Below, in pieces: positions 26,971-37,000 of a DNA stretch of 64,000 nt (position 1 is the first letter of the stretch; every line of letters starts with the position of its first letter). The notes beneath the pieces are model-generated. The model ran no database searches and was not told the DNA's origin. It saw only the letters and a program-made list of their open reading frames with translations. Where the stretch lies: the NCBI RefSeq assembly GCF_008705135.1, contig NZ_CP023694.1, positions 3,756,001 to 3,820,000 of the forward strand, written 5' to 3'. Source of the DNA: Streptomyces coeruleorubidus (GTDB taxonomy: Bacteria > Actinomycetota > Actinomycetes > Streptomycetales > Streptomycetaceae). Position numbers and translations under genes: made by a program.

Positions 26971-27793
26971 CATCGCCAACGACAGGATCCCCACCGTCGT
27001 CGCCGACGGCGTCGACATCGTCTACCGCGTCAACGGCACCGGCGCCGGACGCGGCTCCGCGACCGCCGCCCTCAACCGCATGCTGCGCCGCAAGCAGACC
27101 GAGAAGGCGTCGGGCGTGCGCCGGGTGCACGCCGTGAAGAACGTGTCCTTCGTCGCGTACCGGGGCGAGGCGATCGGCCTGATCGGCACCAACGGCTCCG
27201 GCAAGTCGACCCTGCTGAAGGCCGTCGCCGGGCTCCTCCCCGTGGAGAACGGCCGCATCTACACCGGCGGCCAGCCCTCCCTGCTCGGTGTCAACGCGGC
27301 GATGATGAACGACCTGACCGGCGAGCGCAACGTGCACCTCGGCGGCCTGGCCATGGGCATGTCCCGCGAGCAGGTCAGGGACCGCTACCAGGAGATCGTC
27401 GACTTCTCCGGCATCAACGAGAAGGGCGACTTCATCACGCTGCCGATGCGGACGTACTCCTCCGGCATGGCCGCGCGGCTGCGGTTCTCCATCGCCGCAG
27501 CCAAGGACCATGACGTGCTGCTGATCGACGAGGCGCTGGCCACCGGCGACCGTTCCTTCCAGAAGCGCTCCGAGGACCGCATCCGCGAGCTGCGCAAGCA
27601 CGCCGGGACGGTGTTCCTGGTCAGCCACAACAACAAGTCGATCCGCGACACCTGCGACCGCGTGCTGTGGCTGGAACGCGGGGAACTGCTCATGGACGGG
27701 CCGACGGAGGACGTCCTGAAGGAGTACGAGGCGTTCACCGGCGACAAGTCGCCCAAGGCCAAGCCGAAGCCCAAGGTGCCTGTTTCCTCGTAA
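26963..27793 (+). CDS. TagH-type ABC exporter ATPase
   Basis: A 276-residue ABC ATPase of the O-antigen/teichoic acid export type. Walker A is GTNGSGKST, the signature is TYSSGMAARLRF (with GM in place of GQ, as in TagH/RfbE), Walker B is VLLIDEALATGD, and the switch His is in VSHNNKSIRDTC. The C-terminus is a short Lys/Pro-rich tail with no carbohydrate-binding domain. The GTG start overlaps the permease and has GAGGAG about 11 nt upstream. It energises the permease. Its TAA stop ends the first unit of a 19-bp tandem repeat. Confidence 0.93.
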   Translation: MADIANDRIPTVVADGVDIVYRVNGTGAGRGSATAALNRMLRRKQTEKASGVRRVHAVKNVSFVAYRGEAIGLIGTNGSGKSTLLKAVAGLLPVENGRIYTGGQPSLLGVNAAMMNDLTGERNVHLGGLAMGMSREQVRDRYQEIVDFSGINEKGDFITLPMRTYSSGMAARLRFSIAAAKDHDVLLIDEALATGDRSFQKRSEDRIRELRKHAGTVFLVSHNNKSIRDTCDRVLWLERGELLMDGPTEDVLKEYEAFTGDKSPKAKPKPKVPVSS

Positions 27794-27850
27794 GGTGCCG
27801 GTTCCCTCGTAATGTGCCTGTTCCCTCGTAAGGTGCCGGTTCCCTCGTGA
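27775..27850. repeat. 19-bp tandem repeat x4 overlapping the tagH stop
   Basis: Four 19-bp units in a row (27775-27793, 27794-27812, 27813-27831, 27832-27850), consensus ggtgccggttccctcgtaa with a few substitutions. The tagH TAA is the last three bases of unit 1. Nineteen is not a multiple of three, so the copies do not keep frame. Confidence 0.92.
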
Positions 27851-27938
27851 GGCGCACCCCGGTCGATCCTTTTGTCGCATTGGTGACACCATGACCCAAT
27901 AAGGTCCGCCCGGTGCGACGAGATGGAGGAGCCCCGTG

Positions 27939-30134
27939 ATGCCCGAGCTCAGCGTCATCGTCCACGGGCCGAACGTTCAGGACCATCTGACGGAGCTCCT
28001 CGACTCCCTCGCCGCCCATCCCCTGCCGGACGCCGAGCTGATCGTGGCCGCGGTCGGCGACTGGGCCCGGGAGACGGCCGAGCGGCACACCCCGGAGGTC
28101 CAGGTCGTCCCGCTGCCGGACGGCACGGGCGACGCCGCGGCCCGGGCGGCGGGGGCGGCGCGGGCCTCCGGCCGCTGGCTGCACTTCGTCCACGCCAAGG
28201 ACGGCCTGCCCGCCGGGGCCACGCGCACGGTCGCCGAGCGGGTGGCCGAGCTCCCGGCCGAGGTGGACGTCCTGCTCGTCGACCACGTCCGCAGCACCTG
28301 GCACACCATCGGCATGCCCTCCCGGGACGGCCCCCTGCTGGCCCGGGCGGGCCGGGCCGACGTCGCCCTCGACGACTGCGCGCCCCTGCTGCGCCTCACC
28401 CCGCTGCTCGGCACCCGCGTGCTGCGCGCGGACTTCTGGCGGGCCCACGAACAGCGGCTCACCACCGAACACGAGCCGTACGCCGCCCTTGCCGCCCTGC
28501 TGCTCGCCGACCGCGTCGCCTGCCTCCCGCACGTCGCCTACGAGGACCGCAGGCTGCGCCCCGCGAGCCTGCCCCCCGTCACTCCCGAGCAGCGCTACGG
28601 CCTCGTCGAGCGCTACGAGTCGCTCCTGGACCTCACCCGGGACCGCCGCGCCGCCCACGCCGTGCTCTACGACGTCATGGTCCGCGACTGTCTGCGCACC
28701 TTCGCGCGCGGCGGCATGCCGGAGGAGGCCGCGCGGGAGTTCTTCCGGCGGGCGTCCCTGGCCGCCCTGCGCCGCCGCCCCGAGGGCTACCGGCGCCCCG
28801 CCGGTCTGGAAGGCGTCCGCCGCTCCCTGCTCGAAGAGGGCGCCTACGGCAGGTACCGGGCCTTCCAGGCCGTCAACCGCACCCGCCGCACCGCCAAGTC
28901 GGCCGTCCGGGCCCGCAAGCGGCAGGCCGGCGCCAAGCTCCGCGACCACCAGTACCGCAGGGCGCTCGGCCGCCCGGTCAACCCCCACCTGGCGGTGTTC
29001 GCGGCCTACTGGAACCGCGGCGTCGCCTGCAACCCGGCCGCGATCGCCGCGAAGCTCGCCGAACTGGCCCCGCAGATCCATCCGGTGTGGGTGGTGACCG
29101 AGGAGAACGCGGCCCTGCTGCCGCCCGGCACCGACCACGTCGTGCCCGGCACCCGCCGCTACTGGGAGGTGCTGGCGACCGCGAAGTACCTCGTCAACAA
29201 CGTCAACTTCCCCAACGCGGTGGTCAAGCGCCCCGGCGCGATCCACCTCCAGACCCACCACGGCACGCCGCTGAAGCGCATGGGCCTGGACCAGATGGCG
29301 TACCCGGCGGCCGCGCAGGGCCTGGACTTCCAGGCGCTGCTGGAGCGCATCGACAAGTGGGACTACAGCGTCTCCGCCAACAGCCACACCACACGCATGT
29401 GGGAGCGCGCGTACCCGTCGCACTACGTCTCCCTCGACCACGGCTATCCGCGCAACGACGTCTACTACACGGCCGGCGCGCAGGACATCCGCAGCGTCCG
29501 CGACAGGCTCGGCATCGCGCCGGGCCGCCGGGCCGTCCTCTACGCGCCCACCCACCGCGACTACGAGGCCGGCTGGACCCCCCGCCTGGACCTGGCCGCC
29601 CTCGCCGACCGCCTCGGCGACGACACGGTCCTGCTCGTCCGCGGCCACTACTTCTACGGCGGCGCGGCCTCCCCGCTCACCAATCTGCGCCGCACGGGCC
29701 GGATCATCGACGTCTCCTCCTACGACCCGGTGGAGGAGCTGTGCCTGGCGGCGGACGCCCTGGTCACGGACTACTCCTCGATCATGTTCGACTACGCCAA
29801 CCTCGACCGGCCGATCGTGATCCACGCCGACGACTGGGAGACGTACCGCACCACCCGCGGCGTCTACTTCGACCTGATGGCCGAGGCCCCGGGCCCCGTC
29901 GCCCGCAGCCAGCAGGAGCTGACGGAGATCCTCACCACCGAGGCCTGGCGCGGCGAGGGCGCGGCGAAGGCCCGGGCCGTCTTCCGGCGCCGGTTCTGCG
30001 AGTACGACGACGGACGCGCCGCCGAGCGCGTCGTGCGGCGGGTCTTCCTCGGCCAGGACGAACGGTCCCTGCCGCCGGTGCTGCCGATCGAGGAACGCAC
30101 TCCGGCCCCGACCCCGCAGGAGGCGACCGCATGA
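27939..30134 (+). CDS. GT2-TagF fusion, copy 4 (TagF intact, GT2 degenerate)
   Basis: A 731-residue paralogue of the three fusions at 9-16 kb. The N-terminal half keeps the GT2 outline (ELSVIVHG, then the RASGRWLHF position) but lacks the catalytic motifs: FLDSDD has become FVHAKDG, VDD has become AVGDW, and no YED is present. The TagF half is intact: THHGTPLKRMGLDQ near residue 440, YAPTHRDYEAGW, RGHYFYG, VTDYSSIMFDYANLDRPIVIHADDWE. GGAGGA lies 8 nt before the ATG at 27939; a GTG three bases earlier is possible. The stop overlaps the ATG of an intact GT2 gene, which may supply the missing sugar transfer (inference). It lies just after the exporter genes. Confidence 0.9.
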   Translation: MPELSVIVHGPNVQDHLTELLDSLAAHPLPDAELIVAAVGDWARETAERHTPEVQVVPLPDGTGDAAARAAGAARASGRWLHFVHAKDGLPAGATRTVAERVAELPAEVDVLLVDHVRSTWHTIGMPSRDGPLLARAGRADVALDDCAPLLRLTPLLGTRVLRADFWRAHEQRLTTEHEPYAALAALLLADRVACLPHVAYEDRRLRPASLPPVTPEQRYGLVERYESLLDLTRDRRAAHAVLYDVMVRDCLRTFARGGMPEEAAREFFRRASLAALRRRPEGYRRPAGLEGVRRSLLEEGAYGRYRAFQAVNRTRRTAKSAVRARKRQAGAKLRDHQYRRALGRPVNPHLAVFAAYWNRGVACNPAAIAAKLAELAPQIHPVWVVTEENAALLPPGTDHVVPGTRRYWEVLATAKYLVNNVNFPNAVVKRPGAIHLQTHHGTPLKRMGLDQMAYPAAAQGLDFQALLERIDKWDYSVSANSHTTRMWERAYPSHYVSLDHGYPRNDVYYTAGAQDIRSVRDRLGIAPGRRAVLYAPTHRDYEAGWTPRLDLAALADRLGDDTVLLVRGHYFYGGAASPLTNLRRTGRIIDVSSYDPVEELCLAADALVTDYSSIMFDYANLDRPIVIHADDWETYRTTRGVYFDLMAEAPGPVARSQQELTEILTTEAWRGEGAAKARAVFRRRFCEYDDGRAAERVVRRVFLGQDERSLPPVLPIEERTPAPTPQEATA

Positions 30135-31777
30135 GCACCCCCGACGTCACCGTGACGGTCATCGTCTACAACGACGCCGAACGCCTCACCCGCGCGGTCG
30201 ACTCGGTCCGCCGGCAGACCCACGCGAACGTGGAGATCGTCATCAGCGACGACCACTCGACGGACGAGACCCCACAGGTGGCACGCCGTCTGGCCGCCGA
30301 GGACCCCCGTATCCGCCACCTCCGGCTGGAGCGGAACAGCGGCGGATGCAGCGCACCGCGCAACCGCGCGCTGGAGACCGCCCGGGCGCCGTACCTGATG
30401 TTCCTCGACAGCGACGACGAACTCCCCGACGACGCCGTCGAACTGCTGCTCGCCGCGCACCGCGAACGCGAGATCGACTTCGCCATGGGAGCGGTGCAGC
30501 GCGTCCGGGTCGACAACGGCCGCCGCTCGACGTGGATGCCGCACCTGGTCGCCGAGCGCCGCACCCTCGAGGGCATCGAGGCCGACCCGCGGCTGCTCTT
30601 CGAGCACCTCGCCACCAGCAAGATGTACGCCCGCGCCTTCCTCGACCGGCACGGCCTGCGCTTCCCCGAGGGCATCCACTACGAGGACCAGCTCTTCTCG
30701 GCGCAGGCGTACTGCCTGGCCAAGGCGTTCACGATCATCCCGGAGCCGGTCTACCGCTGGTACGTCGCCCCGTTCGCCGCCTTGGACGCGGCCTCGATAT
30801 CCAACCAGCGGCACAAGCTCGCCAACGTCCGCGACCGCGTCCACGTCCAGCACCTCATCGACGCGTTCCTGGCCGAGAGCGGGCACGAGTCGCTGCGGGA
30901 GGACAAGGACCACAAGTTCCTCAAGCACGACCTCCGGATGTACGCAGGTGACCTGCCCTACCGGGACGAGGAGTGGCTGTCGGCCTTCGCGGACATCGTC
31001 ACGCCGTACCTGGACACGCTCACCCCGGGCGCGTTCGCCCGTCTCCCCCGCGCCGAACGAGTGGTCATCCAGCTCATCCGCGACCACCGCCTGCCGGAGG
31101 CCAGGCTGGCGGCACGGGGCCTGGGCCACGGTGTGGCACCGAGGCAGGTCACGACGGACGAACAGGGCCGCACCTACTGGGGCCCCCACGTTCCGTCCTC
31201 CGCATGGTCCCGCCGCGAACTGGACATCTCGGACCTGGATCTGGAGACGCGCCCCTTCCCGAGCGCCCAGTTCCGCCACGAGATCACGGAGATCACCCGG
31301 GGCCCGGGCGCCTCGGTCGACCTCACCATCCGCACGTACGACCCGGCCCTGCGCCTCCCGGTCGGCCCCCAGCGCGCGACCCTCCTCATCGCCCCGGGCC
31401 GGCGCCGCCTCAGCGTCCCGTTCCGCCTCTCCCCCGTCCGCCCCGGCGTCTTCGAGGGCCACGCCCACCTGGACCTGGCAGCGGCCCCCCTCCCCTTCCA
31501 CGGTTTCGCCGGAGTCCGCCACCCGTTGCTCCGCCTGGAACACCAGGGCCTGTCCCACACGGGTCTCCTCCTGGCTCCCCTGGCCTTCCCGCCCCTGACG
31601 ACCCGGGTCCCGCATCACCGCCTGACCCTGGAACCAGAGGGCCACGGCCCGGGCCGCTTGCAGGTCCGCTGGGAGCCGGTGGGAATGACGGCAAAGCTGA
31701 TCCGCCCGGTGACACACCGAGTGGCAAGGCCCCGGGTGAAGAGGGCAGCACGCTTGGTGGCAAGCGCACTGAGGTAA
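30131..31777 (+). CDS. Family-2 glycosyltransferase coupled to TagF-like copy 4
   Basis: A 548-residue GT2 enzyme with intact motifs: VIVYNDAERL, VISDDHSTDET, GGCSAPRNRALETA, MFLDSDDELPDD, TSKMYARAFL and HYEDQLFSAQAY. A helical linker (KFLKHDLRMYAGDLPYRDEEW) and a beta-rich C-terminal domain follow, matching the paralogue at 22488-24107. The ATG overlaps the stop of copy 4 (ATGA), so the two are made together. It probably adds a sugar to the wall-polymer precursor at the cytosolic face; donor not determinable. Confidence 0.9.
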   Translation: MSTPDVTVTVIVYNDAERLTRAVDSVRRQTHANVEIVISDDHSTDETPQVARRLAAEDPRIRHLRLERNSGGCSAPRNRALETARAPYLMFLDSDDELPDDAVELLLAAHREREIDFAMGAVQRVRVDNGRRSTWMPHLVAERRTLEGIEADPRLLFEHLATSKMYARAFLDRHGLRFPEGIHYEDQLFSAQAYCLAKAFTIIPEPVYRWYVAPFAALDAASISNQRHKLANVRDRVHVQHLIDAFLAESGHESLREDKDHKFLKHDLRMYAGDLPYRDEEWLSAFADIVTPYLDTLTPGAFARLPRAERVVIQLIRDHRLPEARLAARGLGHGVAPRQVTTDEQGRTYWGPHVPSSAWSRRELDISDLDLETRPFPSAQFRHEITEITRGPGASVDLTIRTYDPALRLPVGPQRATLLIAPGRRRLSVPFRLSPVRPGVFEGHAHLDLAAAPLPFHGFAGVRHPLLRLEHQGLSHTGLLLAPLAFPPLTTRVPHHRLTLEPEGHGPGRLQVRWEPVGMTAKLIRPVTHRVARPRVKRAARLVASALR

Positions 31778-31813
31778 GCACTCCGGCTTAGCTGCGGGCA
31801 CCGGCCCCGCCCA

Positions 31814-31941
31814 GCTGCGGGCAGGCGTGCCGCTGGGGGCGGCACGGGTGGGCGCAGCGGCACCCCGCCACGCCGGGCTGCGGACCCACCCGGGCCCAGC
31901 AACCGCTGGCGGCACCCCGCACCGCCGAGCTGCGGTCCCAC
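31814..31941 (+). repeat. Two-hairpin dispersed repeat, copy A plus a partial second copy
   Basis: The full unit is at 31814-31892: a short stem cgtgccgc/gcggcacg, then a longer imperfect stem whose arms are gggtgggcgcagc and gctgcggacccaccc. A partial copy of the second stem follows at about 31906-31941. The same element recurs at 39416-39524 and 45881-45960 in the same orientation. It fills the gap between two convergent genes (stops at 31777 and 31964) and could end transcription from both sides. Confidence 0.85.
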
Positions 31942-31963
31942 CCCCCTCAGAGCGTCGTACAGC

Positions 31964-33451
31964 TCATCGCACCACGGCATAGAGCACCTGTCCCCGAGGC
32001 CCCCGAGCCACCTCCCGCAACCCCGCACCACCCCCGGCGGCACCGCCGGTATCCACAACCCACCGCACCCCGTACTCCCGAAGAATCTCCCCCCGCTCCC
32101 GCCCCGACGTCCCCTCCGCGAAGTACCTCCGCACAGCCGCCCCCCGCCGCGCCTCATCCGACAGAAAGAAGTCGGGATACCCGGGTGCCACCGTGTACGC
32201 CCCGTACGCCGGGATCTGCCGAGCCGGCCGTCCCTCCCGGGCCATCACGACATCCCCGTACTTCACCCAGGGCGTCATCCAAAGGTACCCCTCCCACGGC
32301 CGCCGGTACTTCTCCGCGACGGCCTCCGGCAGATCCCCCTGCTTCACCACGTACCCGACCGTCCCCACCTGTGTCCAAGCCCCCACAGCCAAGGCCACTC
32401 CCAGCACACACGCCCACCCCACCCGAGCCCCCCGCCGCCCGGCCTCGCCGACCTCCACCGCCGCCGCGACCTGCGCCGGAATCAACGCCGCCGGCAACGC
32501 CCGCCCCCACGACCAGTGCCCGCTCAGCCCGCCCGCCGCCACCACGACCACCCCCAGCACGAAGAACAGCACCAGCGGATCCCACCGGTCCCGCCACCAC
32601 CGCACCCCCAGCGCCACCACCCCGAGCAGCACCAGCCAGTACCGCCCGAACAGGTCCTCGTACAGCGGCCGGTGCACCGACTCCAGATCGCCCCCGGCCC
32701 CGAACAGCGCGAAGAAGTCGTAGTACGGCCACAGCAGCAGGACCACCAGCCCCAGCGCCAGCCCACCGCCCAGCCGGAGCCACACCACCCGGCCCGGCCG
32801 CGCCGCGACCACCGTCGCGAGCGCCCCCAGCGTGGCCACCACCCCCGAGAACTGATGGCACAGCAGGATCACCGCCCACAGCGCCCCCAGCCCGAGACAC
32901 AGGCCCCACCCCGCGTCACCATCACCGTCACCGCGCACCGCCCGCCCGAGCCACGCCCAGAAGTGGAACGCGAGCCCCAGCGCGAACACGCTCGGATACG
33001 ACACCGTCAGCGCGAGCGAGTTGAGCCCGTAGAAGCCGCTCCAGTTGAACAGGACCGTCCCCCACAGGAACAGCAGGCTCAGCACGGCCAGTGCGGGCGC
33101 GGCGCGATGGCCGCTCAGCGTCCGCGCATACCGCCACACCCCCGACAGCAGCAGCGCGAGCCCGGCCAGCGCCCCCAGCCGCAGCACCACGAAGACCGAC
33201 AGACCGCTCACCCGGGCGACACAGCCGAGCACCAGCATCCAGGGCGAGTAGTACGGGCTCGGGGTGTCCGCGTCGACGAGCGGATTGCCCGGGTCGACGA
33301 GATCGTGCCGCAGCCGCTGGACCGTCGCGGCGTGCATGCCGAGGTCCCCGGCCCACGGCAGCCGGACGATCACCAGGGCCAGCAGCAGGACGACCACCGC
33401 GGCGGCCGCCTGCGCGGCGAGGGCCGCCGGCCTAGGCGCGGTGCGCGTCAT
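31964..33451 (-). CDS. GT-C-like multi-pass membrane protein, paralogue B
   Basis: A 495-residue membrane protein with about ten segments, paralogous over its length to the protein at 18086-19645. Shared features are DLGMHAATVQRLRHDL, SPYYSPWMLV, WPYYDFFALF, SGHWSWGRAL, and a C-terminal soluble tail with YGDVVMAREGRPARQIPAYG and REYGVRWVVD. A His/Asp-bearing first loop followed by many spans and an outer C-terminal domain fits a GT-C glycosyltransferase, but the exact activity is unknown. It starts 20 bp inside the GtrA gene, so they form an operon. Confidence 0.77.
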   Translation of the reverse strand: MTRTAPRPAALAAQAAAAVVVLLLALVIVRLPWAGDLGMHAATVQRLRHDLVDPGNPLVDADTPSPYYSPWMLVLGCVARVSGLSVFVVLRLGALAGLALLLSGVWRYARTLSGHRAAPALAVLSLLFLWGTVLFNWSGFYGLNSLALTVSYPSVFALGLAFHFWAWLGRAVRGDGDGDAGWGLCLGLGALWAVILLCHQFSGVVATLGALATVVAARPGRVVWLRLGGGLALGLVVLLLWPYYDFFALFGAGGDLESVHRPLYEDLFGRYWLVLLGVVALGVRWWRDRWDPLVLFFVLGVVVVAAGGLSGHWSWGRALPAALIPAQVAAAVEVGEAGRRGARVGWACVLGVALAVGAWTQVGTVGYVVKQGDLPEAVAEKYRRPWEGYLWMTPWVKYGDVVMAREGRPARQIPAYGAYTVAPGYPDFFLSDEARRGAAVRRYFAEGTSGRERGEILREYGVRWVVDTGGAAGGGAGLREVARGPRGQVLYAVVR

Positions 33452-33893
33452 GCTGGAACACCCAGGTGCGGTAGACGAGGAAGCGGAAGGCGGAGGCCAG
33501 CACGATGGAAGCCGCCTTGAGCGCGTTCGACTCGAAGGGACCGGCCAGGCCGAGCCCGTGGTATCCGACGTAGAACAGCCCGCTTTCCATGGCCACGCCG
33601 ATTCCGCTGAAGACGAAGAACAGCGCGATCTGGCGCCGGGTGCGGGACGCCCTGTCGCGGTAGGTGACGTACCGGAATCCGAGGTAGTTGGTGCCCATGG
33701 CGATCAGGCTGGCCGCCACGGTCGCCACCATGGCGGCCCGGTGCAGCCCGTGCAGGAGCACGTTGAACACCAGGAGGTTCACCGCGACGCCGCTCCCGCC
33801 GACCAGCGCGAAGTTCGCCACTTCGAGGACGACGCGCTTCACCGGCGGGCCGGCGGGAGCGGCCGCTCGCTCCCCGGAGAGGTTCACAGTCAC
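33432..33893 (-). CDS. GtrA-family membrane protein
   Basis: A 153-residue protein with four membrane segments and the GtrA pattern: FALVGGSGVAVNLLVFNVLL, GTNYLGFRYVTYRDR, IALFFVFSGIGVAMESGLFY and SAFRFLVYRTWVF. GtrA proteins are proposed to flip or assist polyprenyl-phosphate-linked sugars, often beside a GT-C enzyme, which is the case here (20-bp overlap with the downstream membrane protein). GTG 33893 is chosen as start with AAGG 8 nt upstream; longer readings run into the gdh terminator region. Confidence 0.86.
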   Translation of the reverse strand: MTVNLSGERAAAPAGPPVKRVVLEVANFALVGGSGVAVNLLVFNVLLHGLHRAAMVATVAASLIAMGTNYLGFRYVTYRDRASRTRRQIALFFVFSGIGVAMESGLFYVGYHGLGLAGPFESNALKAASIVLASAFRFLVYRTWVFQHDAHRA

Positions 33894-33960
33894 GCCCCAA
33901 GCCTTAGCCGGAAACGGTAAGTCCTCCACTCGAATCGCCCTAAGGCACACCAAGAAGAAG

Positions 33961-33990
33961 GCGCCCCGGGCCGATACCGGCCCGGGGCGC
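33961..33990 (-). terminator. Terminator of the NAD-glutamate dehydrogenase gene
   Basis: A perfect 13-bp GC stem (33961-33973 with 33978-33990) with an atac loop lies 27 bp past the stop of the leftward dehydrogenase gene and before the GtrA start. Confidence 0.85.
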
Positions 33991-34016
33991 CCAGGACGCC
34001 GCACTGCTGCGAACTG

Positions 34017-37000
34017 CTACGAATGCGTCCGCAGCAGCGTGCGCATCGTCCGCATCGCCACCGACAGGTTCGCCAGGTCGAACGCCTCGGAGCCCTGGAT
34101 CTCCTCCAGTGTGGTGCGGGCCCGGCCGAGGATCGCCGCGTTCTTCTGCTCCCACGCCTTGTAGCGCTGCTCGGGCGTCGAGGTGCCGTCGCCCACCGCC
34201 AGGACGTCGGCGGTCAGCGCCGCGTGCGCCGCGTACAGGTCCTCGCGGATCGCCGCGCGGGCCATGGACTGCCAGCGGTCGGCGCGGGGCAGCTCGATGA
34301 TGCGGTCCATGAGCTGGGTGATCCGCAGCCGGTCGGCGAGGTCGTAGTAGACATCGGCGACGTCCAGCGGCTCCCGGCCCATGCGGTCGGCGATCGAGAC
34401 GATGTCCAGCGTCGGGAAGGCGGAGGAGAACCCGGCCACGCGCGTGGCGAGTTCGTCCGGCACGCCGACGTCCGTCAGCTCGTCGTAGATCTTCTGGTAC
34501 CACTCCAGGTCCGCGCCGCGCAGCAGCTTCGGAAGCTGGGTCCAGACCTGCTCGACCCGCTCGGCGAAGAAGTCGACGGTCTCGGCGAGCTGGAGCGGCT
34601 GCGGCCGGTTGTTGAGCAGCCAGCGCGTGCCGCGCTCCACCAGACGGCGCGAGTGCAGCCGGATACGGGTCTGGACGTCGGCCTCGACCTTGTTGTCGAG
34701 CGCCTCGACCCCGTCCCACACCGGCGACTGGCGGAAGATCTCCCGGGCCGCCGTCTGGGCCCGGACGATCTCCTCCAGCGACGCGCCGGTCTCCTCGCGC
34801 AGCCGGTGCAGATACGTCGTACCGCCCGTGTTGACCGTGTCGTTGACCAGGACCGTCGTGACGATCTCGCGGCGCAGCGGGTGCCCGTCGAGACGGTCCG
34901 GGAACTGCTCGCGCAGCTCGGTCGGGAAGTAGCAGTGCAGCAGGCCCCGCAGGTACGGGTCGTCCGGCAGCGAGGTGTGCAGCAGCTCCTCGGCGACCGT
35001 GATCTTCGTGTACGCCAGCAGGACGGCCGTCTCCGGGCTGGTCAGGCCCTGCCCCTGGGCGAGCCGCTCGCGGATCTGCCGGTCGGTGGGCAGGAACTCC
35101 AGCGCCCGGTCGAGGTGGCCCTCCCTGACCAGGTGCTTCATGAAGCGCTGCTGGGCGTGGAGCATGTCCTTGGACTGGGCGAGGGCGTTGGCGATCGCCG
35201 TGTTCTGCGCGTAGTTGTTGCGCAGCACCAGGTGGCCGACCTCGTCCGTCATCTCGGCGAGCAGCTTGTTGCGCTGCTTGACGGTCATGTCGCCGTCGGC
35301 GACCAGGCCGTTGAGCAGGATCTTGATGTTCACCTCGTGATCGGAGGTGTCCACGCCCGCGCTGTTGTCGATGGCGTCGGTGTTGATCCGGCCGCCGTGC
35401 AGCGCGAACTCGATCCGCCCGAGCTGGGTCAGGCCCAGGTTGCCGCCCTCGCCGACGACCTTGACGCGCAGGTCCTTGCCGTCGACGCGGATGGCGTCGT
35501 TGGCCTTGTCGCCGACGTCCGCGTTGGACTCGGTGGAGGACTTGACGTACGTACCGATGCCGCCGTTCCACAGCAGGTCCACCCGCGCCTGGAGGATGGC
35601 CTTCATCAGGTCGGCCGGGGTCAGCTTGGTGACCTTGGCCTCGATGCCGAGGGCCTCGCGGATGTGGGCGTTGACCGGGATCGCCTTGGCCGTACGCGGG
35701 AAGATGCCGCCGCCGGCCGACAGCAGCTCCTTGTCGTAGTCCTCCCAGCTGGAGCGCGGCAGCTCGAACAGGCGGCGGCGCTCGGCGTAGGAGGTGGCCG
35801 CGTCCGGGTTCGGGTCGATGAAGATGTGCCGGTGGTCGAAGGCGGCCACCAGGCGGATGTGCTCGGAGAGCAGCATGCCGTTGCCGAACACGTCACCGGA
35901 CATGTCGCCGATGCCGACGACCGTGAAGTCCTCGGTCTGGGTGTCCACGCCCAGCTCCCGGAAGTGCCGCTTGACGGACTCCCAGGCGCCGCGGGCGGTG
36001 ATGCCCATGCCCTTGTGGTCGTAGCCGGCCGAGCCGCCGGAGGCGAAGGCGTCACCGAGCCAGAAGTTGTACTTCTCGGCGACCCCGTTGGCGATGTCGG
36101 AGAAGGTCGCCGTGCCCTTGTCGGCGGCGACGACGAGGTACGTGTCGTCCTCGTCGTGCCGGACGACGTCCGCCGGGGGCACGACCTCGCCGGCCACCAT
36201 GTTGTCGGTGATGTCGAGCAGCGCCGAGATGAACGTCTTGTAGCTGGCGATGCCCTCGGCCATCCACGCGTCACGGTCGACGCTCGGGTCGGGCAGCTGC
36301 TTGGCGACGAAGCCGCCCTTGGCGCCGACCGGCACGATGACGGTGTTCTTCACCATCTGCGCCTTGACCAGGCCGAGGATCTCCGTACGGAAGTCCTCAC
36401 GGCGGTCGGACCAGCGCAGGCCGCCGCGCGCGACCTTGCCGAAGCGCAGGTGCACGCCCTCGACGCGCGGCGAGTACACCCAGATCTCGAACGCCGGGCG
36501 CGGCGCCGGCAGGTCGGGGATGGCCTGCGGGTCGAACTTCATGGAGACGTACTCGTGCGGCTTGCCGCCCGCCGCCTCCTGGAAGAAGTTGGTCCGCAGC
36601 GTCGCCTTGATGACCGTGAGGAACGACCTGAGGATCCGGTCCTCGTCGAGCGAGGCCACCTGGTCGAGGGCCGCGTCGACCTCCTCCAGCAGCGCGTCCA
36701 CGATCTCGTGCCCCGCGCGCTGCCGGTCCGGCGACATCCGCGCCTCGAACAGGGAGACGAGCAGGCGGGTGGTGTGGACGTTGTTGCGGAGGGTGTCCTC
36801 CATGTAGTCCTGACTGAACGTGGACGCCGCCTGCCGGAGGTACTTCGCGTACGCCCGCAGCACCGTCGCCTGGCGCCAGGTCAGCCCGGCGCTCAGCACC
36901 AGGGCGTTGAAGCCGTCGTTCTCCGCCTTGCCGGTCCAGGTGGCGGCGAAGGCGTCCTGGAACCGCTCGCGGGCGTCGTCGCCGAAGTGGTCCCCGCCGC

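Noticed and set aside
27775..27850. CRISPR array
   Set aside because: Units are 19 bp in direct contact with no spacers and no cas genes; it is a simple tandem repeat.
31814..31941. Insertion sequence remnant
   Set aside because: No transposase fragment or terminal inverted repeats with target duplication; it is a short structured repeat.
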